In this document: positions 54,423-64,000 of the stretch, in pieces
Layout: every line of letters begins with the position of its first letter
How positions within the stretch are numbered: the stretch's first letter is position 1
NCBI RefSeq assembly: GCF_947367125.1
Contig: NZ_CANBCQ010000001.1
Span: forward strand, 105,275 to 169,274
Reading direction: 5' to 3'
Source of the DNA: an uncultured Lactobacillus sp.
GTDB lineage: Bacteria; Bacillota; Bacilli; Lactobacillales; Lactobacillaceae
DNA length: 64,000 bases
The notes under the pieces: model-generated
Seen by the model: the letters and a program-made list of their open reading frames with translations, nothing else
What the model was told of the DNA's origin: nothing
The model's database searches: none
Made by a program: the position numbers and the translations under genes

Positions 54423-55856
54423 TTATTTGTCTTGTTGTTTATTTAAAATTGAGTGACGTACACCATAACTAAAGTAAATGATTAAGCCTAAGATAAACCA
54501 GATACCAGCATAAAGCTTAGCTTGATAGTCAAGTCCTAAGAAGACAATTAAAGTAGCTAAGAAACCTAAGATAGGTAAAACTGGATAAAATGGCATCTTG
54601 AATGAAGGATCATCAATATCTTTTCCTTCACGTGGACGTAATTTGTAAATACCTAAAGATACAAACATAAAGGCAATTAAAGTACCAGCTGAAACTAATT
54701 GTGACAACATGGAGAAGGGGAAGAATGCTCCAAGTAAAATTGCCACAATAGTCAAAGTCCACAAAGCATTGTTAGGTCGACGTTCAGAATTCAATTTACC
54801 TAGCCATTTTGGCAACATGCCATCACGACCAAATGAATAAATTAATCTTGAGCCGGCCATACTCATTCCGATCAACGCAGTAAACATTCCTAGAACAGCA
54901 ATGGTTTGCACAACGACTGCTACAATAGGATGTCCGGCATACCGTAAAGCTAAACCAACTGGTTCAGCTGAGTTAGCATACTTTTGGTAAGGTACAATAC
55001 CGATCAAAACCAAACTGACGCCAACAAATAAAGTAACAGCGATAAGCAGTGAGCCTAAAATACCGCGTGGCATAGTTTTTTGTGGGTTAATTGCCTCAGC
55101 AGAGTTAGCAGCAATTGAGTCAAAACCGATGTATGATAAGAAAATCATTGAAACACCAGCATAAATTCCTTGCCAGCCACCGAATGGACCATTAGCGGTC
55201 ATTTTATATTTAGGAATAAATGGAGTAAAGTTAGCCTTTTTAACTGCAAAAGCACCAACGGCAATAAAGAGTAAAATAGCAAATACTTTTAATACAACTA
55301 AGGCATTTTCAACACGAGCCGCTCTAGAAACACCATGACCAATTAGTAAGGCAACTAGCAAAATAGAAACTAATGAGATAATATCAATAATGCCATCGTC
55401 AGTGCCAAAAGCATTGGATAATGACGCAGGTAGTTTCCAACCTAGCGGTGCAATTAGCGCTCTAAAGTTAGCAGAAAGACCTGAACCAACGAAAGCTAAA
55501 GCAATGAAATATTCTGCTAGAAGAGCCCATCCTGCGACCCAACCCCAGAATTCTCCTAAAACTACGTTGATCCATGAATAAGCTGATCCTGCAAATGGCA
55601 TTGCAGCAGCCATTTCTGCATAGGCAAAGGCCACTAATCCAGCAGCAATTGCTGCTAAGATAAAGGAAATTGCTACTGCCGGACCAGTATGTTTGGCTGC
55701 AACTTCACCGGGTAAAGTGAAAATTGAAGCGGAGACGATTGTCCCGACACCTAGAGCTAAGAAATCCCTTACTTTTAATGAGCGAACCAGGTGTCCATCT
55801 TTGTTTTCATAGACGCGTGGATCTTCTTTACTGTTCATTTTCTGCCAAAGATTCAC
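54423..55856 (-). CDS. APC family amino acid permease
   Basis: 12-TM-like; GVGTIVSASIFTLPGEVAAKHTGPAVAISF; FLSYIGFDSIAANSAEAINPQKTMPRGI. Confidence 0.92.
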   Translation of the reverse strand: MNLWQKMNSKEDPRVYENKDGHLVRSLKVRDFLALGVGTIVSASIFTLPGEVAAKHTGPAVAISFILAAIAAGLVAFAYAEMAAAMPFAGSAYSWINVVLGEFWGWVAGWALLAEYFIALAFVGSGLSANFRALIAPLGWKLPASLSNAFGTDDGIIDIISLVSILLVALLIGHGVSRAARVENALVVLKVFAILLFIAVGAFAVKKANFTPFIPKYKMTANGPFGGWQGIYAGVSMIFLSYIGFDSIAANSAEAINPQKTMPRGILGSLLIAVTLFVGVSLVLIGIVPYQKYANSAEPVGLALRYAGHPIVAVVVQTIAVLGMFTALIGMSMAGSRLIYSFGRDGMLPKWLGKLNSERRPNNALWTLTIVAILLGAFFPFSMLSQLVSAGTLIAFMFVSLGIYKLRPREGKDIDDPSFKMPFYPVLPILGFLATLIVFLGLDYQAKLYAGIWFILGLIIYFSYGVRHSILNKQQDK

Positions 55857-56027
55857 AACGCAATTCCTCCTTATGTTAAAATATATGTCTCTAATTATAA
55901 TTAAAAATACGTTAAAAAATCAACTATTATATATTTGAAATTTCACTTTTTTAGAAATTATCATCTGAGATAGGTTAATCTAGCACTCGCTTATGACCTT
56001 TGTTATACTAAAAGTTGGTGAAAATTA

Positions 56028-56369
56028 ATGGATGAACTAACTAAAAATGAAGAGCTAGGCGATTTGTATGCCTACTATGGCTCTTTGCTAACTAGCGGAC
56101 AGCAGTCTTATTTTGAAGACTACTATTATAATGACCTATCTTTAGGTGAAATAGCTGCTAATCATCAGGTGTCGCGTCAGGCAGTTTATGATAATCTTAA
56201 GCGCTCAAGCAAGATTCTCCAGAACTATGAAGAAAAATTGCATATGAAACGCGATGATAATCAAATTGAAGCTGTTTTGGCAGATGCAATTTTATCTTTA
56301 GATAATGGTGATAGTGAAGCTGCTAAAAATGAAATAACGAATTTATTAAATCAATTGAGGGGAGAATAG
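56028..56369 (+). CDS. ylxM: YlxM family DNA-binding protein (UPF0122)
   Basis: LSLGEIAANHQVSRQAVYDNLKRSSKILQNYEEKL; precedes ffh. Confidence 0.92.
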   Translation: MDELTKNEELGDLYAYYGSLLTSGQQSYFEDYYYNDLSLGEIAANHQVSRQAVYDNLKRSSKILQNYEEKLHMKRDDNQIEAVLADAILSLDNGDSEAAKNEITNLLNQLRGE

Positions 56370-56372
56370 CCC

Positions 56373-57803
56373 ATGGCTTTTGAAAATTTAAGTGAAAGAA
56401 TTCAAAAAGCATTAAAGAATTTAACAGGAAAGGGTAAAGTTTCTGAGGAAGATATTAATAAAGCTAGTCGTGAGATTAGATTAGCTTTGCTTGAAGCCGA
56501 TGTTAACTTCAAAGTAGTAAAAGATTTTATCAAAACTATTAAGAAGGAAGCTCTCGGCAAAGAAGTTCAAGAGAGTCTGAATCCAGGTCAGCAAGTCATT
56601 AAGATTGTTAATGAACAATTGACCAAAATGATGGGTGAAGAAGCTGTTCCTTTAAATAAATCTAAGCATATTCCAACGATTATCATGATGGTGGGGCTGC
56701 AAGGTACTGGTAAAACTACTACGGTTGGTAAACTTGCTTATCATTTACAAAAAAATGCCCAAGCTCGACCGTTATTAATCGCTGGCGATATTTATCGTCC
56801 GGCTGCTGTTGAACAATTGAAACAAATTGGTGATCAATTAAAAGTACCAGTATATAGTGAAGAGGGCGAAAAAGATGTAGCTAAAATTGTTCAAGATGGG
56901 CTTGCAGAAGCTGAAAAGAACAAGAATGACTATGTTTTGATTGATACGGCTGGTCGTTTGGAAATCGATGAACCTTTAATGGAAGAATTGGAACGGGTAA
57001 AGAAAGTAGCAAACCCTGATAATATTCTCTTGGTCGTTGATGCCATGACTGGTCAAGCTGCAACAGATGTAGCTAAAGGCTTTGATGAGCGCCTTGATGT
57101 TACCGGTGTAATTTTGACTAAGTTAGACGGTGATACTCGTGGTGGTGCTGCACTTTCAATTCGTGCGGTAACTGGTAAGCCGATCCTATTTACTGGTCAA
57201 GGTGAAAAATTAAGTGACCTAGATGTCTTCCACCCAGATAGAATGGCATCCAGAATTTTGGGTATGGGTGACATGCTTTCCTTAATTGAAAAAGCACAAC
57301 AAGATTATGATGCTAAGGAAGCTGAAAAAGTCGCTGAAAAGATGCGAGAAAATACTTTTGACTTCAATGATTTCGTTGATCAATTACAGCAAGTTCAAAA
57401 GATGGGTCCGCTTGATCAAATCATGAAGATGATTCCAGGACTAGCCAATAATCCGCAATTAAAAAATTTAAATGTTGATCAAAAGCAAATTGATCATACT
57501 GAAGCAATCGTTTACTCAATGACTCCTGAGGAACGTGAAAATCCTGATCTGCTTAATCCAAGTCGTCGCCGCAGAATTGCTGCAGGTTCAGGTCGACCAG
57601 TTGTTGAAGTTAATCGCATGATTAAGCAATTTAAGCAAATGCGCGATATGATGAGTAAAGTTTCTAAAGGCAATATGAAAGGCTTAAGCAATTTGCCTGG
57701 GATGGACTCACCAATGGCGAAGATGGCAATGCGAAGAATGAATAAGAACTTTAAGAAGAATAAAAAGAAGCGTTTGCGTAAGGTGAAGAGATTCCATTCC
57801 TAA
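56373..57803 (+). CDS. ffh: Signal recognition particle protein Ffh
   Basis: MVGLQGTGKTTTVGKLA, DTAGRLEIDEPLMEEL, Met-rich M domain. Confidence 0.97.
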   Translation: MAFENLSERIQKALKNLTGKGKVSEEDINKASREIRLALLEADVNFKVVKDFIKTIKKEALGKEVQESLNPGQQVIKIVNEQLTKMMGEEAVPLNKSKHIPTIIMMVGLQGTGKTTTVGKLAYHLQKNAQARPLLIAGDIYRPAAVEQLKQIGDQLKVPVYSEEGEKDVAKIVQDGLAEAEKNKNDYVLIDTAGRLEIDEPLMEELERVKKVANPDNILLVVDAMTGQAATDVAKGFDERLDVTGVILTKLDGDTRGGAALSIRAVTGKPILFTGQGEKLSDLDVFHPDRMASRILGMGDMLSLIEKAQQDYDAKEAEKVAEKMRENTFDFNDFVDQLQQVQKMGPLDQIMKMIPGLANNPQLKNLNVDQKQIDHTEAIVYSMTPEERENPDLLNPSRRRRIAAGSGRPVVEVNRMIKQFKQMRDMMSKVSKGNMKGLSNLPGMDSPMAKMAMRRMNKNFKKNKKKRLRKVKRFHS

Positions 57804-57891
57804 AAAAATAAAGTGTTAAGGGAAAACCCTTTACACTTATTAGATTTGGTGGTATATTATTAATCGTTAAGTTTTAGGAGGAAATTAATTT

Positions 57892-58164
57892 ATGTCAGTT
57901 AAAATTCGTATGCACCGCGCTGGTGCCAAGAGAAAGCCATTCTACAGAATCGTTGTTGCAGACTCACGTATGCCACGTGACGGTCGCTTCATCGAACAAG
58001 TTGGTTACTACAACCCAGTTTCACAACCAAAGGAATTGAAGCTTGACGAAGACAAGATCTTTGAATGGTTACAAAAGGGTGCACAACCTTCAGACACTGT
58101 TAGATCACTTCTTTCAGGTGCTGGCTTGATGGCTAAGTTGCACGATGCAAAATACAACAAGTAA
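57892..58164 (+). CDS. rpsP: 30S ribosomal protein S16
   Basis: [35 protein letters not shown]. Confidence 0.98.
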   Translation: MSVKIRMHRAGAKRKPFYRIVVADSRMPRDGRFIEQVGYYNPVSQPKELKLDEDKIFEWLQKGAQPSDTVRSLLSGAGLMAKLHDAKYNK

Positions 58165-58178
58165 TTTTGCTATTAATT

Positions 58179-58213
58179 AAAAGCTTGATGCCGTGTGCTT
58201 CAAGCTTTTTTTA
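58179..58213 (+). terminator. Hairpin plus T run between rpsP and rimM
   Basis: aaaagcttga tgccgtgtgct tcaagcttttttt. Confidence 0.75.
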
Positions 58214-58230
58214 TACCTAAAGGAGAAATG

Positions 58231-58746
58231 ATGGAATATTACGATGTTGCTCGAATTCTGACGACGCATGGCTTAAATGGTGAAGTTAAAGTTAATGTAA
58301 TTACTGATTTTCCTGAAGAGCGATTTGCAAAAGGGATGCATTTAGCAATCAAAGGCGAAACTGACCATACTTTAACTATTCAAAAAAGTAGACCCTTTAA
58401 GCAATTTTGGCTACTTCAATTTGTTGAAATTACTGATATTGATCAAGCTGAAAAGTTAAAAGGAAAAGTATTAGTTGTTAGTGAAGCTGATCGTGGCGAA
58501 TTGCCTGAAGGCGTTTATTATTACAAAGATATCTTTGACTGTGATGTTATTGATGAAGAGTCAGGTGAATACTTAGGTAAAATCACTGACATTGAATCGC
58601 CTGGTGCTAATGATATTTGGTTAGTGCATGAAGATAATGGTAAAGAATATTGGATTCCTAATATTGCATCAGTTGTTAAGAAAGTTGATGTAGCTAATAA
58701 AAAGGTTTATGTCGAATTAATGGAGGGCTTGCGCGATGAAGATTAA
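58231..58746 (+). CDS. rimM: 16S rRNA processing protein RimM
   Basis: [46 protein letters not shown]. Confidence 0.96.
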   Translation: MEYYDVARILTTHGLNGEVKVNVITDFPEERFAKGMHLAIKGETDHTLTIQKSRPFKQFWLLQFVEITDIDQAEKLKGKVLVVSEADRGELPEGVYYYKDIFDCDVIDEESGEYLGKITDIESPGANDIWLVHEDNGKEYWIPNIASVVKKVDVANKKVYVELMEGLRDED

Positions 58747-59455
58747 TGTATTGACACTTTTTCCTGACATGTTTACTCCACTGCAAGTTTCAATGTTGGG
58801 ACGTGGGCTTGAAGATAAAAAGTGGGAACTTAATTTAGTTAATTTCCGTGATTTTACAACTGATGTTCATCATCACGTTGACGATACTCCTTATGGTGGT
58901 GGTGCTGGGATGGTTTTACAAATTATGCCAATTAAAAAAGCACTTGATTCATTACCATCAACTGGCAAGGTAATAATTACTGCACCACAAGGTAAAACTT
59001 TTAATGAAAAAATGGCGCAAGATTGGGCTCAAGAAGATGAATTGACCTTTATTTGTGGACATTATGAAGGCTTTGATCAACGGGTTTATAACCTAGCTGA
59101 CGAAACTATTTCGATCGGTGACTATGTTTTAACTGGCGGCGAACTGCCAACAATGAGTATGATTGACGCTACAGTAAGACTATTACCTGGTATTTTGGGT
59201 AATGCAGCTAGTCCAGTTGAAGAAAGTTTTTCACATGGTTTATTAGAATATCCGCAATATACGCGACCAGCGGATTTTGAAGGGCAAAAGGTACCAGAAG
59301 TATTGACCAGTGGTAACCACCAAAAAATTGCTCAATGGCGGCATAGAGAGGCTCTTAAGGCGACATATATGCATCGCCCGGACTTACTTGAAGATCGTAT
59401 TTTAACTACTGAAGAAAAGAAAATGTTGACGGATATTAAAGCAGAGCTTGATTAA
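58736..59455 (+). CDS. trmD: tRNA (guanine-37-N1)-methyltransferase
   Basis: [41 protein letters not shown]. Confidence 0.98.
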   Translation: MKINVLTLFPDMFTPLQVSMLGRGLEDKKWELNLVNFRDFTTDVHHHVDDTPYGGGAGMVLQIMPIKKALDSLPSTGKVIITAPQGKTFNEKMAQDWAQEDELTFICGHYEGFDQRVYNLADETISIGDYVLTGGELPTMSMIDATVRLLPGILGNAASPVEESFSHGLLEYPQYTRPADFEGQKVPEVLTSGNHQKIAQWRHREALKATYMHRPDLLEDRILTTEEKKMLTDIKAELD

Positions 59456-59504
59456 GCGGGTACTACTTGATATACTATTCATCGTGGCAAAAGCCACAAA
59501 GAAT

Positions 59505-59560
59505 AAGTTTAGGGGTGTTCCGCTGGCGTTGGTACGTTGATGAATGCCGAAGAAGGAGAA
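59505..59560 (+). promoter_or_regulatory. L19 leader-like 5' UTR element
   Basis: taggggtgttccgctggcgttggtacgttgatgaatgccgaagaaggag directly upstream of rplS. Confidence 0.55.
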
Positions 59561-59569
59561 AAATATATT

Positions 59570-59917
59570 ATGGATCCATTAATTCAAGAATTAACTAAAG
59601 AACAACTTCGTGACGATATTCCTGCATTCCGCGCAGGTGATACTGTTACTGTTCACGTACGTGTTGTTGAAGGTACTCACGAACGTATCCAGTTATTCGA
59701 AGGCGTTGTAATCAAGAAGAAGGGTGCTGGCATCGGTGCTACTTACACTGTTCGTAAGATCGCTTCAGGTGTTGGTGTTGAAAGAACCTTCCCAGTTAAC
59801 GACCCACGTGTTGCTAAGGTTGAAGTTAAGCGTCATGGTCGTGTACGTCGTGCTAAGCTTTACTACTTACGTGAACGTCACGGTAAGTCAGCAAGAATTG
59901 CTGAAGCACGTCGTTAA
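59570..59917 (+). CDS. rplS: 50S ribosomal protein L19
   Basis: [51 protein letters not shown] 59570 after gaaggag. Confidence 0.97.
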   Translation: MDPLIQELTKEQLRDDIPAFRAGDTVTVHVRVVEGTHERIQLFEGVVIKKKGAGIGATYTVRKIASGVGVERTFPVNDPRVAKVEVKRHGRVRRAKLYYLRERHGKSARIAEARR

Positions 59918-59938
59918 TCATAACGTCAATTCTAAGAG

Positions 59939-59970
59939 AGTCAGTTCCATTGGAGCTGGCTTTTTTTTAC
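59939..59970 (+). terminator. Rho-independent terminator after rplS
   Basis: gtcagttcc att ggagctggcttttttt. Confidence 0.75.
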
Positions 59971-60028
59971 GCAAAATATTTGTCTAAAATGCTATGATGT
60001 AGTTATGAGATAGATGAGGTGAAAATAA

Positions 60029-61171
60029 ATGAAATTTAATCAAAAACTTACACTTGTAACTGCCGCTGTATTAACAGTAATGCCTGTAATACCTGTTTTT
60101 AATAATTTTTCGGCGGTACAAGCTGCAGCTAAAAAGCCAACTACTACCAAAAAGAAAGCTGCTAAAAATACCCTGCAAGTAGGTAAAACGCCAATAGTTT
60201 ATGACCGTAATGGTAACTATAATGCTAAATATCATCAAAAATTAAAAACTGGCGCAATATTAAAATATAGTGGTAAACCAATTTACCTTAATCAGCAACG
60301 CTTTGCTGCCGGAATCCCTGTACCAACTAGCCGAATTGTTAATGGCAAACTTTTTTATGCAATTGGTAAAGGCAATTATGTTAAAGAGAGTGATGTTCTA
60401 ACTTGGTTAGGTAATACTAATCTGGTTAATTTGCACTTTCGACACAAGAAAAATTATATTTATAACAAAAATGGCAAAAAAGTAGCTCATTACAATGGTG
60501 GCAAGAATTATTTTACTAATAAGCAAAAACCTAAAATAGAAGTACCATATTATAATTCGCCTAAGGAATTATTTAATATTGGCAAAGGTGGATACCTCGA
60601 CGCAAGTCAAGTGGTTAAAATAAATGGCAAGGGAACATTATTTTTGAACAATAATACGCCAGTATATGATGCAGCAGGCAAGCCGATTAAAAATAAGAGC
60701 TTGAAGCAAGGCAGTGTAATAAATTACTATAGCAAACCACAAAAAGCGACTGCTAATACGCAGTTTTATTATTATCAAAATAAAACCAAGATGACTCTAG
60801 CGTCAGTAAAACATGGTAATGATACTTATTTGCCAATTAGTAAAACACAGTATATCAATGCTAAAGATATTGCTTTAGTCAATGGAAAAGTATTGTGGGA
60901 TAAAGGACCGGTAGGCATAACTTTATTGAACGATGTTTATGCTTATACTGCAAAATTTAAGCAAAATAAAAAAGCACTTTATCGTGCCGGGACAAAATTA
61001 ACGATTGATAAAATGAAAATTGAAGGTAAAAAGTCACCACAGCTATATTTGCATGTAAAGGGAACTAAGAATTATCTTTACTGGGGCAATGAAAAGGATT
61101 ATGCTGCAAATCCGTTAGATTATCGTCACGGTTCGACCAATATTGTAATGCAGACAATGCTTCATAATTAA
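60029..61171 (+). CDS. Secreted SLAP (S-layer) domain protein
   Basis: Sec signal ending AVQAAAKK; repeated VNGKLFYAIGKGNYVKESDV / FNIGKGGYLDASQVVKING / YLPISKTQYINAKDIALVNGK SLAP-like units; pI-basic. Confidence 0.85.
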   Translation: MKFNQKLTLVTAAVLTVMPVIPVFNNFSAVQAAAKKPTTTKKKAAKNTLQVGKTPIVYDRNGNYNAKYHQKLKTGAILKYSGKPIYLNQQRFAAGIPVPTSRIVNGKLFYAIGKGNYVKESDVLTWLGNTNLVNLHFRHKKNYIYNKNGKKVAHYNGGKNYFTNKQKPKIEVPYYNSPKELFNIGKGGYLDASQVVKINGKGTLFLNNNTPVYDAAGKPIKNKSLKQGSVINYYSKPQKATANTQFYYYQNKTKMTLASVKHGNDTYLPISKTQYINAKDIALVNGKVLWDKGPVGITLLNDVYAYTAKFKQNKKALYRAGTKLTIDKMKIEGKKSPQLYLHVKGTKNYLYWGNEKDYAANPLDYRHGSTNIVMQTMLHN

Positions 61172-61448
61172 GATAGATAATTTTTATTTATCACAAGCAA
61201 TAAGTGCTTATATATCAGTATGAAATTCCTATATTGTGAAAATGCTTCCCTTGTGAAACTACTGTGTAACAGCTATATATTTCACAAATATTGCTAAAAT
61301 CGCCAAATAGTACTGATATTGTGCTAATATACATTTGTGAAGTGATTTTTGCAAAAAATAATATTCGATGTGGAATTAATAATCAAGCTAATAGTTATCC
61401 ACATTAGCAGTCATAAATAATTAATTCCCTAATAAAGAAGGTGAAAAA

Positions 61449-62108
61449 ATGGATTATCCAAAAGAATTACTTGGTGAGGTTAAGAAAAGATCAAAAGGGA
61501 TGTGGTTAGAAGGAATTAATTCTGGCTCGGGTCCACAACATCCACTCTTAATGATTGTAGGTGAGGCGCCAGGTAGAAATGAAATCGTTAATAATATTCC
61601 TTTTAGCGGGGATGCTGGTAAAGAATTGGATAAGTCATTAAAGCAAATAGGTTTAACACGTGACCAAGTTTATATTACTTCTGCTGTTAGAAGCAGACCG
61701 TATGCGATTAAAAAAGTTTTTAGCAAACGTGAAAATAAAGATGTAATAAAATATCCTAATCGCAAGCCAACCAAAAAAGAGATATTGGCTCATGCGCCTT
61801 TTTTAGATTATGAAATTGATTATGCGCAACCTAAATTGATTGTGGCATTGGGAAATACAGGGCTAGAACGTCTTATAGGGCCAGGGCACAAAATTTCTAC
61901 AGAACATGGTCAAGTAATTAAAGATACGCCAATCTTGCGCTTAAATGAAGCTGGAGATGGTTATGTTTGGTCTAAAGAAAGATATACTATTTTCCCAGAA
62001 TATCATCCAGCAGCAGTTTTTTATAATCGTAAATTAACGGATGATATTATAAAAGACTGGGAAAAGATTAAACCTTATGTAGAAAAGGAAAAGACAGAAA
62101 ATGAGTAA
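61449..62108 (+). CDS. Uracil-DNA glycosylase superfamily protein (family-4-like)
   Basis: MIVGEAPGRNE motif, F(S)GDAGKELDK, VALGNTGLERLIG, PEYHPAAVF motif. Confidence 0.82.
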   Translation: MDYPKELLGEVKKRSKGMWLEGINSGSGPQHPLLMIVGEAPGRNEIVNNIPFSGDAGKELDKSLKQIGLTRDQVYITSAVRSRPYAIKKVFSKRENKDVIKYPNRKPTKKEILAHAPFLDYEIDYAQPKLIVALGNTGLERLIGPGHKISTEHGQVIKDTPILRLNEAGDGYVWSKERYTIFPEYHPAAVFYNRKLTDDIIKDWEKIKPYVEKEKTENE

Positions 62109-62880
62109 TGAGACTTTTTTGATTCCGATTAGACAGAATAATGATTTATCAACTATTGCATTAAATGAACTACGAATGGACTTAGATGAGCATCCCTTGC
62201 ATCAACGTTATTATACGGATAGTGCTTATTTGCCAGGTAATAATCGCAAATATAGTTTAAATAGTGTGCCGACGGTTGCTAGTCCTTTGCAAGGCAAAAA
62301 TATTTTGTTTTTAGGTTCATCAGTTACATTTGGCTTTGGTGCATTGGGTGAAAGTTTTGTCGATTACCTTTGGAAGCGCGACGGCGTGGTTGCGGTTAAA
62401 GATGCAGAAAATGGTACTACTTTAGTTGACCAAGATACTTATAATCCAGGAGATTCTTATGTTGCCCGCTTTAAGGAAGAATTAAAGGAACCTCAGCCAG
62501 AGGCCTTGGTTTTGCAATTATCAACTAATGATGCCAATCAAGGTAAAAAATTAGGTGAAATGGCTACAAAAGATTTTGATACGCAAACAATTACGGGTGC
62601 TCTAGAATATATCATTTCAACTGCTCAAGCAAAATGGCATTGTCCTATCTTGATTTATACTAATCCTTATTTTACTAATCCATTGTATAAGCAAATGGTT
62701 GAGCGGGCGCATGAATTAGTACAAAAGTACCAAATTGAGCTACTCGATTTATATAACCATTCTGATTTTCAAAAACAAAGTGATCTGTATATGGCTGATG
62801 AAATTCATCCCACTCGGGCGGATTATCTAAAAAAATGGCTACCGCTATTTGAAGAAAAGCTGAGCCAAATTTTACAGTAG
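62101..62880 (+). CDS. SGNH/GDSL-family hydrolase
   Basis: ILFLGSSVTFGFGA block I; QLSTNDANQG; ADEIHPTRADY block V. Confidence 0.85.
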   Translation: MSNETFLIPIRQNNDLSTIALNELRMDLDEHPLHQRYYTDSAYLPGNNRKYSLNSVPTVASPLQGKNILFLGSSVTFGFGALGESFVDYLWKRDGVVAVKDAENGTTLVDQDTYNPGDSYVARFKEELKEPQPEALVLQLSTNDANQGKKLGEMATKDFDTQTITGALEYIISTAQAKWHCPILIYTNPYFTNPLYKQMVERAHELVQKYQIELLDLYNHSDFQKQSDLYMADEIHPTRADYLKKWLPLFEEKLSQILQ

Positions 62881-62886
62881 AAAAAA

Positions 62887-64000
62887 GTGTCTGGGAAAAA
62901 ACTAACTCCTGGACCATAAAAAAGAACGATGATTTCCATCTGGATTTCATCGTTCTTTTTCTATACTTTTAGTTTCTTCCTTGATATTATTAAATCACCA
63001 CAAAATAAAAACAAAAAGGTGGAAACTAATATGTACAAAGATTATATCACAGGTCAAACGGCTTTAACACTCAATTTGGATTTTGCCATTCCCAGCAATC
63101 ACTTGGCTAATGCTATCAGCTGGTTTGTAGATTCAATTCCAGAGGATGTCTTGCTGGGCGATCCTGCCAAGACAGGTCGACCAGCATACCATCCAGCGAT
63201 GATGCTCAAGATATTGCTTTTTGCCTATTCCAGAAGGGTATTTTCAGGCAGAAAGATTGAGCTGATGCTGGAAGAAAATCTGCCCATGATGATTTTGGCT
63301 GACCAGCAAAAGATTTCATATCATACCATCAATAACTTCAGATCCAGCAGTCATGCCAATGAACTGGTTAAGAAGAGCTTTATCTACTTTACCAATTTGT
63401 TGGTGGATGAAGGGCTGATCAACGAGGGAGCCGTTTTTATTGACGGCACTAAAATTGAAGCTGATGCCAACCGCTACACTTTTGTTTGGCGCAAGGCCGT
63501 CGAAAAGTATCATGATAAGCTGAAGGGCCAGGCAGTTGAAGCTTACGATGAATTGATTGCCCAAGAAGTAGTCAAAGAAATGAACAAAGAAAAGGTTCAA
63601 ACCAGCCAGGGTCTAGCAGAGCTTGCTCAAGAAACTGAAGCTGAAATTGAAAAGCTGACTAAAGAAATTGAGCAAGAGCCTAAAGCTATTCCTGGTGGCT
63701 CACCTAGAAAGGCAAGAAGACGCGGGCTTAAAAAGCTGCTTCATAAATTAAAGAAAGACTACGTCCCTCGAATGAAGAAGTATGAAGAAGCAGAAAAAAT
63801 TTTCGCTGGCCGCAACAGCTACTCCAAAACAGATCATGATGCGACTTTTATGCATATGAAGGAAGACCACATGAAAAATGGTCAGCTTAAGCCAGGCTAC
63901 AATATCCAAGCAGCTACTACTGATCAATATGTAGTTGATTATGCTTTGTACCCTAATCCAACAGATTTCAAAACTTTAGAGCCGTTTTTAGATCAAATGA
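62887..64000 (+). mobile_element. IS1182-like insertion sequence, left part (truncated by window end)
   Basis: Begins just after the SGNH stop; terminus-like tgtctgggaaaaaactaactcctgg, hairpin 62920-62963, then a transposase ORF. Confidence 0.85.
63031..64000 (+). CDS. IS1182-like transposase (partial, 3' end outside window)
   Basis: RBS aaaggtgg; [37 protein letters not shown]...[29 protein letters not shown]...[25 protein letters not shown]; no stop before window end, so absent from the ORF track. Confidence 0.9.
   Translation, partial: MYKDYITGQTALTLNLDFAIPSNHLANAISWFVDSIPEDVLLGDPAKTGRPAYHPAMMLKILLFAYSRRVFSGRKIELMLEENLPMMILADQQKISYHTINNFRSSSHANELVKKSFIYFTNLLVDEGLINEGAVFIDGTKIEADANRYTFVWRKAVEKYHDKLKGQAVEAYDELIAQEVVKEMNKEKVQTSQGLAELAQETEAEIEKLTKEIEQEPKAIPGGSPRKARRRGLKKLLHKLKKDYVPRMKKYEEAEKIFAGRNSYSKTDHDATFMHMKEDHMKNGQLKPGYNIQAATTDQYVVDYALYPNPTDFKTLEPFLDQM

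Noticed and set aside
1-64000. Prophage, restriction-modification, retron or other defence island
   Set aside because: No integrase, phage structural, methyltransferase/REase, reverse transcriptase or known defence domains seen in the ORFs.

Overview
This 64 kb window is a low-GC Firmicutes chromosome. Gene content and order fit the Lactobacillus acidophilus/helveticus/crispatus group; the species call is inference. From left to right it contains: (i) the 3' end of one LPXTG surface protein gene; (ii) an ~8.2 kb YSIRK/Rib-like/Mub-like/LPQTG adhesin gene broken by about 15 frameshifts and 3 in-frame stops, followed by a second small decayed gene; (iii) a long, mostly intact housekeeping stretch (rplU-rpmA, pepP, efp, nusB, folD, xseAB, ispA, tlyA, recN, gmk, rpoZ, priA, fmt, rsmB, PP2C phosphatase and PASTA kinase, rsgA, rpe, thiN, rpmB, asp23, fakA, recG, plsX, acpP); (iv) an oppDFBC operon with two tandem oppA paralogues, lying between acpP and rnc-smc-ftsY; (v) pepD, a winged-helix protein, an APC permease, ylxM-ffh, rpsP-rimM-trmD-rplS; (vi) a SLAP-domain surface protein, a cysteine-free UDG-like protein, an SGNH hydrolase and the left end of an IS1182-like element. 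I found no CRISPR array, tRNA, rRNA or prophage. I see no convincing undescribed multi-gene system. The most unusual items are the indel-dense adhesin pseudogene, the L27 gene with an atypical leader and no adjacent prp, the cysteine-free UDG homologue, and a structured intergenic region at 61.2-61.4 kb.
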